Of a DNA stretch of 14,621 nt, positions 1-6,910 are shown piece by piece. The position numbers and the translations under genes were made by a program. Source of the DNA: Helicobacteraceae bacterium (GTDB lineage Bacteria; Campylobacterota; Campylobacteria; Campylobacterales; Helicobacteraceae); the NCBI GenBank assembly GCA_029258405.1, contig JARHYY010000123.1, positions 1 to 14,621 of the forward strand. The letters are read 5' to 3'. Position 1 is the stretch's first letter. Each line of letters begins with the position of its first letter. The notes under the pieces are model-generated. The model saw only the letters and a list, made by a program, of their open reading frames with translations, was not told the DNA's origin and did not search any database.

Positions 1-1863
1 ACAAAGGCACATAAATACACGATAAAATACCATGCCAATAAAATCATTTTTAATTTTTTGATATTCTAAATTTAATGTGATTTCTTTACGCATATGCCAT
101 AATGGGAGATTTATATTCTTTAGTGTATAACCATGTAATATTTTATGCGTTATAGCCCAATTAAAATCACTGCGGCGATTATAGCCTTTATATGGGGTAA
201 AGTTTGGTAGCTTTAATAAATCGGGGTTATAAATAATACTATTGCCCCCTCTATAGATTGAATCGTTTTGTATGCAACCTATTTTATTTTGCTGCATAGC
301 AAGTTTTCTTGTAGCGACACAACCTTTTTGTAATTGTCTTATTATATTTTTTGGATTCATAGAATCTAAAAATGGATATTCTAAAAACGAAAAATCTTTG
401 CTACTTAAATCATAATAGTATTCTCCATACGATTCATTTATAGTTTTTGTGTGGGGTTTTAAGGCATATAATAAATCTAAAAGCTGTGTTCTTAGGGTGC
501 TTAGAAATGGTATAGATGGTTGCCCCACGACGCCACCAAACACACAATCAATATTATCATTTACATATCTTGATATATGTGAGAAATAATCTATTTTATA
601 TTTTTGTATTCCATCAAATCCATAGAATCTTAAGTCATCATCAATTATCCAAGTTACAAAATTTTTGCCATAGGAATGTGTTCCAATCTTATATGCAAAA
701 AGCTGTAATTTTGTGCGAGAAATAGCTATGCTTGAACATTTTTTAAGACTTTTAATATAGAATTTAAATGTATAAGGCTTAAAAATATTTTGCAATATCG
801 GTTGGAGCTCTTGAGTAGTTAATACACAAATTTTTAAATCATTGAGTGCTTTGCTTGCATGTGGCTTGAGTTTTACAAATGAGTTTATGAGTTTTTTTGC
901 ATTATTGCTATCAAAACATGAAAAAGCAAGTATGAGATTCATGCGATTTAGTGCCACAACATTATTTGTTTGTATTGGTTGCATTAGGTTTTCATTATGG
1001 GATAAATCTTTGTTATTCTTTATAAAGCCAAAGCATTCTTTTGCTCTTTTTAATGATTGCTCTTGTATATTTGGTTGGAAATCATGGCTATATTTACGAT
1101 AAAATTGCTCTAAACCCTTATGTTTTTTATCCATATTGGTTGTAACTCTTTCTCTATTGTTATCAGCAAAATGATGCACCAATGGTTTGTATATAAATTT
1201 TGTTTGGATATCTTGTTTTACTTGGATATATTCAAGATAACGCATAATCAAATCTCTATCAGTTGTGCTTGGCATACTTTCATCAAAACAACCTAAAGAA
1301 AAAAATACTTCTAAATTTATAAAGAGGTTGCTTCCTTGAATATATGGATTTTGTATAAATACATGCTCTCTTTGTAATGTATCTTTATTTGGTAGCAATA
1401 TTTCTTTTTTGCCATCTTGGTGGTAAAATATTCCACTTGCAATTAAACCTATATTATCATGCTTTGTTAAAATATCAATACATGCTTGTAAATATTCTTC
1501 TTCCCAGCTATCATCATCATCTAAAAAAGCAAGAAAGCATTGCTCTTTTCTTGTATATGCACTTAGGCATAAAAAAGCGGCACTATTCCATGCCCCTGTG
1601 CCAGAATGCCCCTTTGTTCGAGTATTATCAATAACTTGTGTTAAAAATGTATCATTAATGTGTGCTTTTCTTAAATCTTCTATATTTTTATGTATTATTT
1701 CTTTTTGTTCTCTTGTGCAATCATCGCATGATAAAATCACTTTTATATTTTGTTTCATGTTTAATGGTATTTTTTGCATATAAACACTTTTTAATGCTTT
1801 TGCAAACAAATTGATTCTATTATTGCTTATAGCGATAATGACATATATACTAAATGTTTGCAA
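1..1863 (-). CDS. Two-domain glycosyltransferase (GT-A type), partial at window edge
   Basis: I translated 621 codons without a stop, and the frame stays open to base 1, so the C-terminus is missing. Residues about 6-260 look like a family 2 glycosyltransferase: an N-terminal strand YVIIAISNNR, an acidic metal/sugar-nucleotide motif FLDDDDSW (114-120), and ESMPSTTDRDL (195-205) at the usual acceptor-side acidic position. Residues about 310-600 look like a second GT-A fold, with AISRTK (380-385), WIIDDDLRF (405-413) and YRGGNSIIYNP (537-547). The likely role is cytoplasmic transfer of sugars during glycan assembly; donor and acceptor cannot be read from sequence. The start is TTG at 1863, with AGGA seven bases upstream, because no upstream ATG is in frame and the first internal ATG (residue 29) would remove the first beta strand. 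It overlaps the preceding gene by 14 nt, so the two are probably translationally coupled. The glycosyltransferase assignment is solid for domain 1 and likely for domain 2. Confidence 0.85.
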   Translation of the reverse strand, partial: MQTFSIYVIIAISNNRINLFAKALKSVYMQKIPLNMKQNIKVILSCDDCTREQKEIIHKNIEDLRKAHINDTFLTQVIDNTRTKGHSGTGAWNSAAFLCLSAYTRKEQCFLAFLDDDDSWEEEYLQACIDILTKHDNIGLIASGIFYHQDGKKEILLPNKDTLQREHVFIQNPYIQGSNLFINLEVFFSLGCFDESMPSTTDRDLIMRYLEYIQVKQDIQTKFIYKPLVHHFADNNRERVTTNMDKKHKGLEQFYRKYSHDFQPNIQEQSLKRAKECFGFIKNNKDLSHNENLMQPIQTNNVVALNRMNLILAFSCFDSNNAKKLINSFVKLKPHASKALNDLKICVLTTQELQPILQNIFKPYTFKFYIKSLKKCSSIAISRTKLQLFAYKIGTHSYGKNFVTWIIDDDLRFYGFDGIQKYKIDYFSHISRYVNDNIDCVFGGVVGQPSIPFLSTLRTQLLDLLYALKPHTKTINESYGEYYYDLSSKDFSFLEYPFLDSMNPKNIIRQLQKGCVATRKLAMQQNKIGCIQNDSIYRGGNSIIYNPDLLKLPNFTPYKGYNRRSDFNWAITHKILHGYTLKNINLPLWHMRKEITLNLEYQKIKNDFIGMVFYRVFMCLC

Positions 1864-3289
1864 CTCTTCTTCCTATGCAATAATTACAAGATTCATGAGC
1901 TAAGGAAAGTGCAAAACTAAAACCAATTTGTTTGCATATCTCTTGTAATTCTTTGTCATTTTTGCCTTCTGGATAGCAAAAAATATCAATTTCTTTTTGT
2001 ATGATTTGCTCTAAAATAGCTTTAGATTCTTGTATTTCTTTTTTACTTTCTTCTTTATGCTGTGTTAAATCTCTGTGTATAAGTGCATGAGAAGCAATAA
2101 GCCCATAATTGCTCAGTGCTCTTACCTCCATAGAATCTAAAAAAATATGTGATAAATCTACATTAAATGCCTGATGAAAATCAATAAGCTGTTGAGAATC
2201 TTGTGCTACATAATGCTCTTTAAGTATTGCAATGTTATGAAGTGTTGCTTGCTTCGTGAATGTAAGCTTGAAATAATCAAAAATATCTTTTATCTTACCT
2301 TGTTCAACAAGATAATAAAGCAAATCCATACCACAAAAAGCATGTCTTAATGTATGATAGACATTGATAGAAAAAATAAGCGAATCACTAGGAAGCGTAT
2401 AATTTTCATGTAATTTTTTAGCAATTGCTAAATGTTCTTTAAAACCATCATCAAAACTCAAACAAAAATATTTATTTGGCTCTTGCAAACATTGGGTGAT
2501 ATTCCCAAATTCAAAGCCCATTGAAAGATAAGATTCTATATATTCTTCTAGTTTTAAATAGCCCATTGCCATTTTTCGTTCAAAATAAATTGATTCTACA
2601 TGCTCTTTATAGGCTATGCGATGAAAACATAAAATATGGGGTTTTTGTGCATTGCTTCTTAAATTACTATTTGAATCTTGCACAGCTTCTAAAAAATTTG
2701 CTTTATAACCATATTTAAAAGATTGCATAATAATACCACTTAAATCTTTCGGGAGGCATTTGCCACCAAAACATTGCTTGTTTTCATTATCAAATATAAG
2801 CGTATGGGTTTTCGTTATGCGAGGATCTTTAAGCCATAGCTCTCTAACGCTATCATAATCTGCACCAAAAGTTTTGCAAATATTGGCAAATTCATTACAA
2901 AAAATAATCTTTGTCGCAAAAAAAGTATTTTCCATGTATTTACATACTTCAGCATTAATGCTTGTTGTTTTAAGGTGAGGATACTTCAGCGATAATTCTT
3001 GTGTGCTAAGGGGTGGGATACTTGATTTGATTAAAACAAGTTTTTCTTGCTTGATAGCACTAAGTGCTTGATGCACATTTTGCATATCTACTGCTCCATT
3101 ATTTAGAGCATTTGTAGGCACACAGATAACCACCAAAGAAACAGAATCGATAAAATTTAAATCAGATTCTAAAAAAGGATATTTAACCCTTAATGATATA
3201 TCTTTGTCATATGCAAAAATTTCAAAATGGGTTTTAAAAAAATTATAAAATGCTTTCCCCACATAGCCATAGCCAATAATACCAACCAT
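1850..3289 (-). CDS. Fusion: shortened nucleotide-sugar dehydrogenase-like domain + NodB polysaccharide deacetylase
   Basis: The 479-aa protein has two modules. Residues 1-210 resemble the UDP-glucose/GDP-mannose dehydrogenase family: a Rossmann loop GYGYVG (6-11), VCVPTN-like VICVPTN (54-60), KSSIPP (88-93), the helix K117-Y-M-E-N121, and the catalytic-Cys motif GGKCLPKD (175-182, Cys178). Two usual parts are missing: the segment around the family PEFLRE motif, and the whole C-terminal UDP-binding domain. Residues about 217-470 are a carbohydrate esterase 4 domain: ILCFHRI (219-225), SFDDGF (278-283) with catalytic and metal aspartates, SHALIHRDL (400-408) with metal histidines, and CYPEGK (438-443). 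No signal peptide is seen, so it should act in the cytoplasm, perhaps on a nucleotide-linked or lipid-linked amino sugar. Its ATG lies 1 nt after the stop of the upstream gene, whose last codons supply AAGGAA. Domain calls are firm; the joint activity is unknown. Confidence 0.85.
   Translation of the reverse strand: MVGIIGYGYVGKAFYNFFKTHFEIFAYDKDISLRVKYPFLESDLNFIDSVSLVVICVPTNALNNGAVDMQNVHQALSAIKQEKLVLIKSSIPPLSTQELSLKYPHLKTTSINAEVCKYMENTFFATKIIFCNEFANICKTFGADYDSVRELWLKDPRITKTHTLIFDNENKQCFGGKCLPKDLSGIIMQSFKYGYKANFLEAVQDSNSNLRSNAQKPHILCFHRIAYKEHVESIYFERKMAMGYLKLEEYIESYLSMGFEFGNITQCLQEPNKYFCLSFDDGFKEHLAIAKKLHENYTLPSDSLIFSINVYHTLRHAFCGMDLLYYLVEQGKIKDIFDYFKLTFTKQATLHNIAILKEHYVAQDSQQLIDFHQAFNVDLSHIFLDSMEVRALSNYGLIASHALIHRDLTQHKEESKKEIQESKAILEQIIQKEIDIFCYPEGKNDKELQEICKQIGFSFALSLAHESCNYCIGRRVANI
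1861..1874 (-). promoter_or_regulatory. Ribosome binding site deciding a TTG start
   Basis: On the minus strand AGGAAG (1874-1869) lies just before TTG (1863-1861), with seven bases between AGGA and the start codon. The site sits inside the 3' end of the upstream dehydrogenase-deacetylase gene. It is the best support for a non-ATG start for the glycosyltransferase: the nearby ATG at 1844 is in another frame and meets a stop after five codons. Confidence 0.6.
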
Positions 3290-3290
3290 G

Positions 3291-5111
3291 CTATTCCTTC
3301 ATAAGACTAAAGAATATAAAATCAGAGTTATATATTTTGTAATGATTTGCCTTAAAATCACCGCTTTGAAAAATATCTTGTATAGTGAGATGAAATTTTC
3401 TAAAAAGATTTTCATAGAAACTTAAAGGGCGGTGATAATCAAATCTCTCTCTTTTTGTGGAATACATCTTTTTTGTAATAATATGTGGCGAACTATATGG
3501 CATAGTGCTTATACGCTTTTGTATTTTTGAATCTGCATGGAGAAAAAGTGGATTGCAAATTACAATGAAAATATGCCCATTGCTCAAGGCTACTATATCG
3601 CTCATTATCTCATCAATTATTTCTAATGTTTCTTGTTCATTATCTGCTAAATGATGGCATAATACTAAGGAACATAATACAGAATCAAATTTTTTATTTG
3701 CGTTTATATAATCTTTTAAAGCCTTTTTGCCTATTATGCTTTTATCTAAGGAACAACAAAAATAATACTCTTTAACTACTTCATTAGTAATCTCATATCC
3801 TACAACCATCTTCTCAAGATTTTTTAAGGCATAGCTTATTGCACCGCTCCCAGCACCATAATCAAAAATGCTCTTTATATGCGGTAATGAAGCATAAAAA
3901 TCTTTTATTAATTTTTTATGTAATGAAAATGTTTTAACTTCATTATTGAAATGTTGGTATTCCTCTGCAATAGCTCCACAACCTAAAAAATATTCTATTT
4001 TGCTAAAATCATCTTTTGTATTAAGTGGGCTAAGAAAAGTCTTAATATTCTCAATCTCACTTATATAATCCTGCAATTTATAGATTGCAAAGGTTCTTCT
4101 ACACATGCTTTCAAATAATTCATCGCTATATAGTGCAAAATCCCAACCAATATCGCACATAAAAAATTCTTGCTTATCATTAATTAAAAGATTTTTTGGT
4201 TGCATATCGCAATACACAGCACCAGCATAATAAAAATTTGAAAGCAATTCCACATAGGCACAATAAGGCATAGGTTTAAAAACTTCTGTGTTAAAATATT
4301 CATAAGAAATTATTAAGATATTATCTTGATAATGCACATCAAAATGTGGTAGAAATGGGGTATATTTTAGCTTTTGTGAGAGTGGTTGCAAATGGAAATA
4401 AAGTTTTGAAAGATTTGAAAAGCTCGAAAAAATCTTATATACTTTTTTAAAATCTGAAAATACAAAACCTTCACTGCCTCTGCCAAGAATGCTAAGATTA
4501 TCTGTAGTTTTGCAATATTTCTGTATCAACTCTTTTGCTTCTATTGCACTTAGAGTTTTATTAATGCCCTTAGACACATTCTTATAATAAGGCAATTTTT
4601 GCTCTAAAAGCATTAAGGCATCGCTTACATTTTCTGCAAAATATATTTTATCATTTCGTCTAGAATCTAATGCCTTATTTTTAAATGCACCGCCATAGCC
4701 ATAATCACCAAGTGCAATAATAAGTTTGCCTAATTGCCATGCAAGAGCCATTTCACTAAGTGTGCCACTTCTACCGCCAATGACAATCATGGCATCACAA
4801 GCACTTGCAATTGATACATTTCTTGCTACATCAAAGCCAAGCGGTAATGCTACATCGATATATTTATTAGCTATATTTTTATCATAATTTGGAATAAGTC
4901 CTACAATTGAGCTCTTGGTATAATGGGTTGCTTTTCTTCCACCACAAGAAACAGCCTCCATAACTCCGCCCAAACCACCATTTATAATAATATAACCCTT
5001 ATCTACTAATGCTCTTCCTAACTCTGTGGCTAAATTTTTAATAATGCAACTATCTTCATCGCTCAGGCAATCAAAACTTGCATATCCAACAACAGAAACA
5101 ATATAATGCAT
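3291..5111 (-). CDS. Three-domain fusion: LOG/TIGR00725-like + kinase-like + SAM methyltransferase
   Basis: The protein is 606 aa. Residues 1-175 match the LOG/TIGR00725 (DprA-related, SLOG) Rossmann family: VSVVGYAS start, INGGLGGVMEAV (43-54) and IGGRSGTLSEMALAW (111-125), the family's GGxxGTxxE nucleotide-binding signature. Residues about 205-350 resemble a compact kinase: glycine loop LGRGSEGFVF (209-218), K226 in VYKIF, hinge-like ISYEYF, catalytic-loop YCDMQPKNLL (300-309, D302 and N307) and CDIG (319-322) in the DFG position. Residues about 385-600 are a class I methyltransferase: FDYGAGSG (416-423), acidic E440 after VVGY, and FDSVLCSLVLCHHL (475-488). LOG enzymes hydrolyse nucleoside monophosphates, but related proteins only bind ligands, so chemistry is not assigned. 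First gene of the unit; start ATG has GGAG five bases upstream. The kinase-like part may act on a small molecule rather than on protein. Domain calls are likely; substrate unknown. Confidence 0.82.
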   Translation of the reverse strand: MHYIVSVVGYASFDCLSDEDSCIIKNLATELGRALVDKGYIIINGGLGGVMEAVSCGGRKATHYTKSSIVGLIPNYDKNIANKYIDVALPLGFDVARNVSIASACDAMIVIGGRSGTLSEMALAWQLGKLIIALGDYGYGGAFKNKALDSRRNDKIYFAENVSDALMLLEQKLPYYKNVSKGINKTLSAIEAKELIQKYCKTTDNLSILGRGSEGFVFSDFKKVYKIFSSFSNLSKLYFHLQPLSQKLKYTPFLPHFDVHYQDNILIISYEYFNTEVFKPMPYCAYVELLSNFYYAGAVYCDMQPKNLLINDKQEFFMCDIGWDFALYSDELFESMCRRTFAIYKLQDYISEIENIKTFLSPLNTKDDFSKIEYFLGCGAIAEEYQHFNNEVKTFSLHKKLIKDFYASLPHIKSIFDYGAGSGAISYALKNLEKMVVGYEITNEVVKEYYFCCSLDKSIIGKKALKDYINANKKFDSVLCSLVLCHHLADNEQETLEIIDEIMSDIVALSNGHIFIVICNPLFLHADSKIQKRISTMPYSSPHIITKKMYSTKRERFDYHRPLSFYENLFRKFHLTIQDIFQSGDFKANHYKIYNSDFIFFSLMKE

Positions 5112-5138
5112 AAAAACTCCACAGAATTTAAATGTCAG

Positions 5139-5169
5139 ATTATATCGTTTTTTTTTTTTTGCAAGTCAA
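5139..5169 (-). promoter_or_regulatory. Sigma70-type promoter with A13 in the spacer (candidate phase-variable)
   Basis: Read on the minus strand, a -35 element TTGACT (5169-5164) is followed by a 19-bp spacer made of TGC, thirteen A and CGA, then a perfect -10 TATAAT (5144-5139). Transcription would start near 5132, giving a leader of about 20 nt that contains GGAG (5120-5117) and ends at the ATG at 5111. A 17-bp spacer is the sigma70 optimum, so tract length should set promoter strength for the three-gene glycan unit. Confidence 0.75.
5148..5160. repeat. Homopolymer tract, 13 T on + (A13 on -)
   Basis: Thirteen consecutive T run from 5148 to 5160 on the plus strand. It lies between the -35 and -10 of the minus-strand promoter, 37 bases ahead of the first codon. 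It is a mononucleotide simple-sequence repeat of a length prone to slipped-strand change, and I noticed no other homopolymer this long in the window. Confidence 0.95.
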
Positions 5170-5338
5170 GAGGAATTTATAAAATTGTTTAAATTTTATT
5201 TTATATTTTAGATAAAATATATAGTATAGAAATAAATACTTTGGTTGATGGGTAATAAAATGTGGAATTTTTGCAATAATGGGTTGTTCTTAATTTTATT
5301 TCATGTCTTAAAATAGATTTATTATGAGCGGATACTTC

Positions 5339-6040
5339 TTAAGGTAGATCAAAAATGAGTATTTCTACCTTATCGTTATTGTTTGCTTTAAGGTTAAAGG
5401 TGTTTTCGCCACTCATCATAACACCATCAGAAGCACTAATGTTAAATGGATTTGTATGCTGTGATGATATTTCTAATGCACCATTTATGACTTGTATATA
5501 TGCTCTCCTCCCATCTTGCACACTAAAGCTTTCATGCTCAAAATCTCTATATCTCCATAATTTCATATCTTGATAAACCTTTAAAGATCCATTTTCTGCA
5601 TTTGGCGATAATATAAGAGTTTTTTTAGAATCACTAAATGCTTTTTGTGTATATCTAGGTTGAATGCCTAATTCATTTGGTATAATCCAAATTTGATAAA
5701 AATGCAATTCATGCGTATCTGAAGCGTTAAACTCTGAATGTGTTATGCCGCTACCAGCACTCATAATTTGAAATTCCCCACTTGGCACACGCTCTTCATT
5801 GCCCATGCTATCGCTATGTGCTATTGTACCATGAAGCACATAGGTTAATATCTCCATATCACTATGCGAATGCGTCCCAAATCCTTGTGCTGGAGCAACT
5901 CTGTCTTCATTTATGACGCGTAATGAGCTAAAGCCCATAAATCTGCGATCATAATAACCAGCAAATGAAAAACTGTGATAGGTATCAAGCCAACCATGAT
6001 TAAAATGCCCCCTGTCATTTTTACTTCGTAATATAAGCAT
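5339..6040 (-). CDS. Pirin family protein (bicupin, quercetinase-like)
   Basis: The 233-aa length is typical of bacterial pirins of the YhhW/YhaK group. The N-terminal cupin carries the four metal ligands H57 and H59 (in GTHSHSDME), H101 and E103 (in ITHSEFNAS), the same spacing and, from memory, the same numbering as E. coli YhhW. GFSSLRVINEDRV (36-48) and the PSGEFQIMSAGSGITHSE stretch (86-103) are family hallmarks. Known members bind iron or another divalent metal and some oxidise quercetin; the physiological role in bacteria is usually unclear and cannot be set here. It is cytoplasmic, with no signal peptide. The start ATG has AAGGAA upstream and overlapping TATAAT sequences at 6061-6071. 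The gene is divergent from yceI and separated by 227 bp from the glycan unit, so it is probably an independent transcript. Confidence 0.92.
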   Translation of the reverse strand: MLILRSKNDRGHFNHGWLDTYHSFSFAGYYDRRFMGFSSLRVINEDRVAPAQGFGTHSHSDMEILTYVLHGTIAHSDSMGNEERVPSGEFQIMSAGSGITHSEFNASDTHELHFYQIWIIPNELGIQPRYTQKAFSDSKKTLILSPNAENGSLKVYQDMKLWRYRDFEHESFSVQDGRRAYIQVINGALEISSQHTNPFNISASDGVMMSGENTFNLKANNNDKVEILIFDLP

Positions 6041-6060
6041 TTTATTCCTTATTTTGATAT

Positions 6061-6071
6061 ATTATATTATA
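6061..6071 (-). promoter_or_regulatory. Candidate -10 elements for the pirin gene
   Basis: Two overlapping TATAAT hexamers occur on the minus strand (6066-6061 and 6071-6066), 20-30 bases upstream of the pirin ATG at 6040. Placement fits a short leader, but the stretch is so AT-rich that chance matches are likely, and no clear -35 is seen. Confidence 0.4.
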
Positions 6072-6297
6072 TGTCATTTCTCTTATTTTATGAATATTAT
6101 TTATAATAATTTATTGCACATAAATAAGAATTGCTCATTTTTACACAGTTTAATATATGCTCGCCCACTTAAAATTAAAAAAATTAAGAGGAAGTTGGGG
6201 TTAAAAATATATTTCTTATTTCATGCTTTATTGTTTTATTAATACTGTTATTGTAATATTTAAGAGTTGATCTCATACAAAATTCACAAAATAGATA
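6072..6297. other. Divergent intergenic region, no gene seen
   Basis: This AT-rich gap separates pirin and yceI. It has an imperfect hairpin, CCCACTT (6164-6170) with AAGTTGGG (6192-6199), one base bulged. A 62-codon open frame here lacks a ribosome site and has biased, low-complexity composition, so I do not call it a gene. Confidence 0.5.
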
Positions 6298-6325
6298 TAG
6301 AATAAAATATCAATTTTACATGGAG
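6298..6325 (+). promoter_or_regulatory. Candidate -10 and ribosome site for yceI
   Basis: TAGAAT (6298-6303) is a plausible -10, placing the start of transcription near 6310. TGGAG (6321-6325) lies seven bases before the ATG at 6333 and is a good ribosome site. No convincing -35 is visible, as is common for Campylobacterota promoters. Confidence 0.45.
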
Positions 6326-6332
6326 TTTATTA

Positions 6333-6869
6333 ATGACAAGAAAAATGTTTTTAAGCATGGCTTTTTTAGCGGCAACAACCATAGGCATGCAAGCTGCTAT
6401 ATACAAAATAGATACTGCTCATTCTGCTGTTAATTTTAGTGTTTCTCATCTCAAACTTAGTACGGTAGATGGTTCTTTTAAGCAATTTGAAGGCACTATT
6501 GATTATGATTCTGGGAAACTCAATGTTTTAGAGGGCAAAGTAGCTATTTCTTCTATTGATACACAAAATCAAGATAGAGATTCTCATCTCAATAAACCAG
6601 ATATGTTTGATTCTGCAAAATACCCTTATATAACCTTTAAGATGACAAAATTTGAAAATAATAAGATCTATGGCGATCTTACCATAAAGGAAACAACAAA
6701 AGCGATTGTTCTTGATTCAAAGATTGCTGAAAGTGGCAATAATATTACTATTGAAGGTTCAACAGTAATAAAAAGAAGCGAATTTGGCATTAGCTGGGAA
6801 AATGTTTTTCAAGACAATGCTGTAGGCGATGATGTAAATATTAATATTAGCTTAAAAGCAAGTCGATGA
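6333..6869 (+). CDS. yceI: YceI-family periplasmic protein
   Basis: The 178-aa protein starts with a signal peptide (TRK charge, hydrophobic MFLSMAFLAATTIG, then MQAA with cleavage near residue 21 or 22). The mature part begins IYKIDTAHSAVNFSVSHL, the classic YceI opening, followed by SSIDTQNQDRDSHLNKPDMFDSAKYP-type sequence (about 75-100), whose DxRDxHL and DMFD-KYP pattern defines the family. YceI proteins fold as an extended lipocalin-like barrel that binds long isoprenoid or amphipathic lipids in the periplasm; H. pylori has one (HP1286, from memory). The ligand here is not known from sequence. It appears monocistronic: its stop is followed after six bases by a strong inverted repeat that reaches into the next gene. 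Confidence 0.93.
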   Translation: MTRKMFLSMAFLAATTIGMQAAIYKIDTAHSAVNFSVSHLKLSTVDGSFKQFEGTIDYDSGKLNVLEGKVAISSIDTQNQDRDSHLNKPDMFDSAKYPYITFKMTKFENNKIYGDLTIKETTKAIVLDSKIAESGNNITIEGSTVIKRSEFGISWENVFQDNAVGDDVNINISLKASR

Positions 6870-6875
6870 TAATGC

Positions 6876-6910
6876 TTTTTCACAGATTATAGAGCATAAT
6901 CTGTGAAAAA
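6876..6910. repeat. 15-bp perfect inverted repeat covering a start codon
   Basis: The arms TTTTTCACAGATTAT (6876-6890) and ATAATCTGTGAAAAA (6896-6910) are perfect complements around the loop AGAGC. The GTG start at 6903 lies in the right arm and the only Shine-Dalgarno-like AGAG lies in the loop. It is not a standard terminator: the T run precedes the stem and A follows it, on either strand. In RNA it could mask the start codon of the downstream gene; in DNA it could be a binding site. Confidence 0.85.

Noticed and set aside
516..1783. Several plus-strand open frames of 60-86 codons
   Set aside because: They lie opposite the continuous 621-codon glycosyltransferase frame, have no ribosome sites and encode unfamiliar, compositionally odd peptides.
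1842..1844. ATG on the minus strand as start of the glycosyltransferase
   Set aside because: It is in a different frame and reaches TAA after five codons; the TTG at 1863 is in the correct frame and has a ribosome site.
1..5111. Recurring AGAATCTA/TAGATTCT octamers as a dispersed repeat
   Set aside because: They occur within codons for Asp-Ser and neighbours across many genes, without fixed spacing; codon usage and AT bias explain them.
6054..6242. 62-codon plus-strand frame between pirin and yceI
   Set aside because: No ribosome site, low-complexity hydrophobic and lysine-rich composition, and its start overlaps the pirin promoter region.
6876..6910. Intrinsic terminator for yceI
   Set aside because: The hairpin is strong, but T residues come before the stem and A residues after it, the reverse of a terminator, and the downstream start codon lies in the stem.
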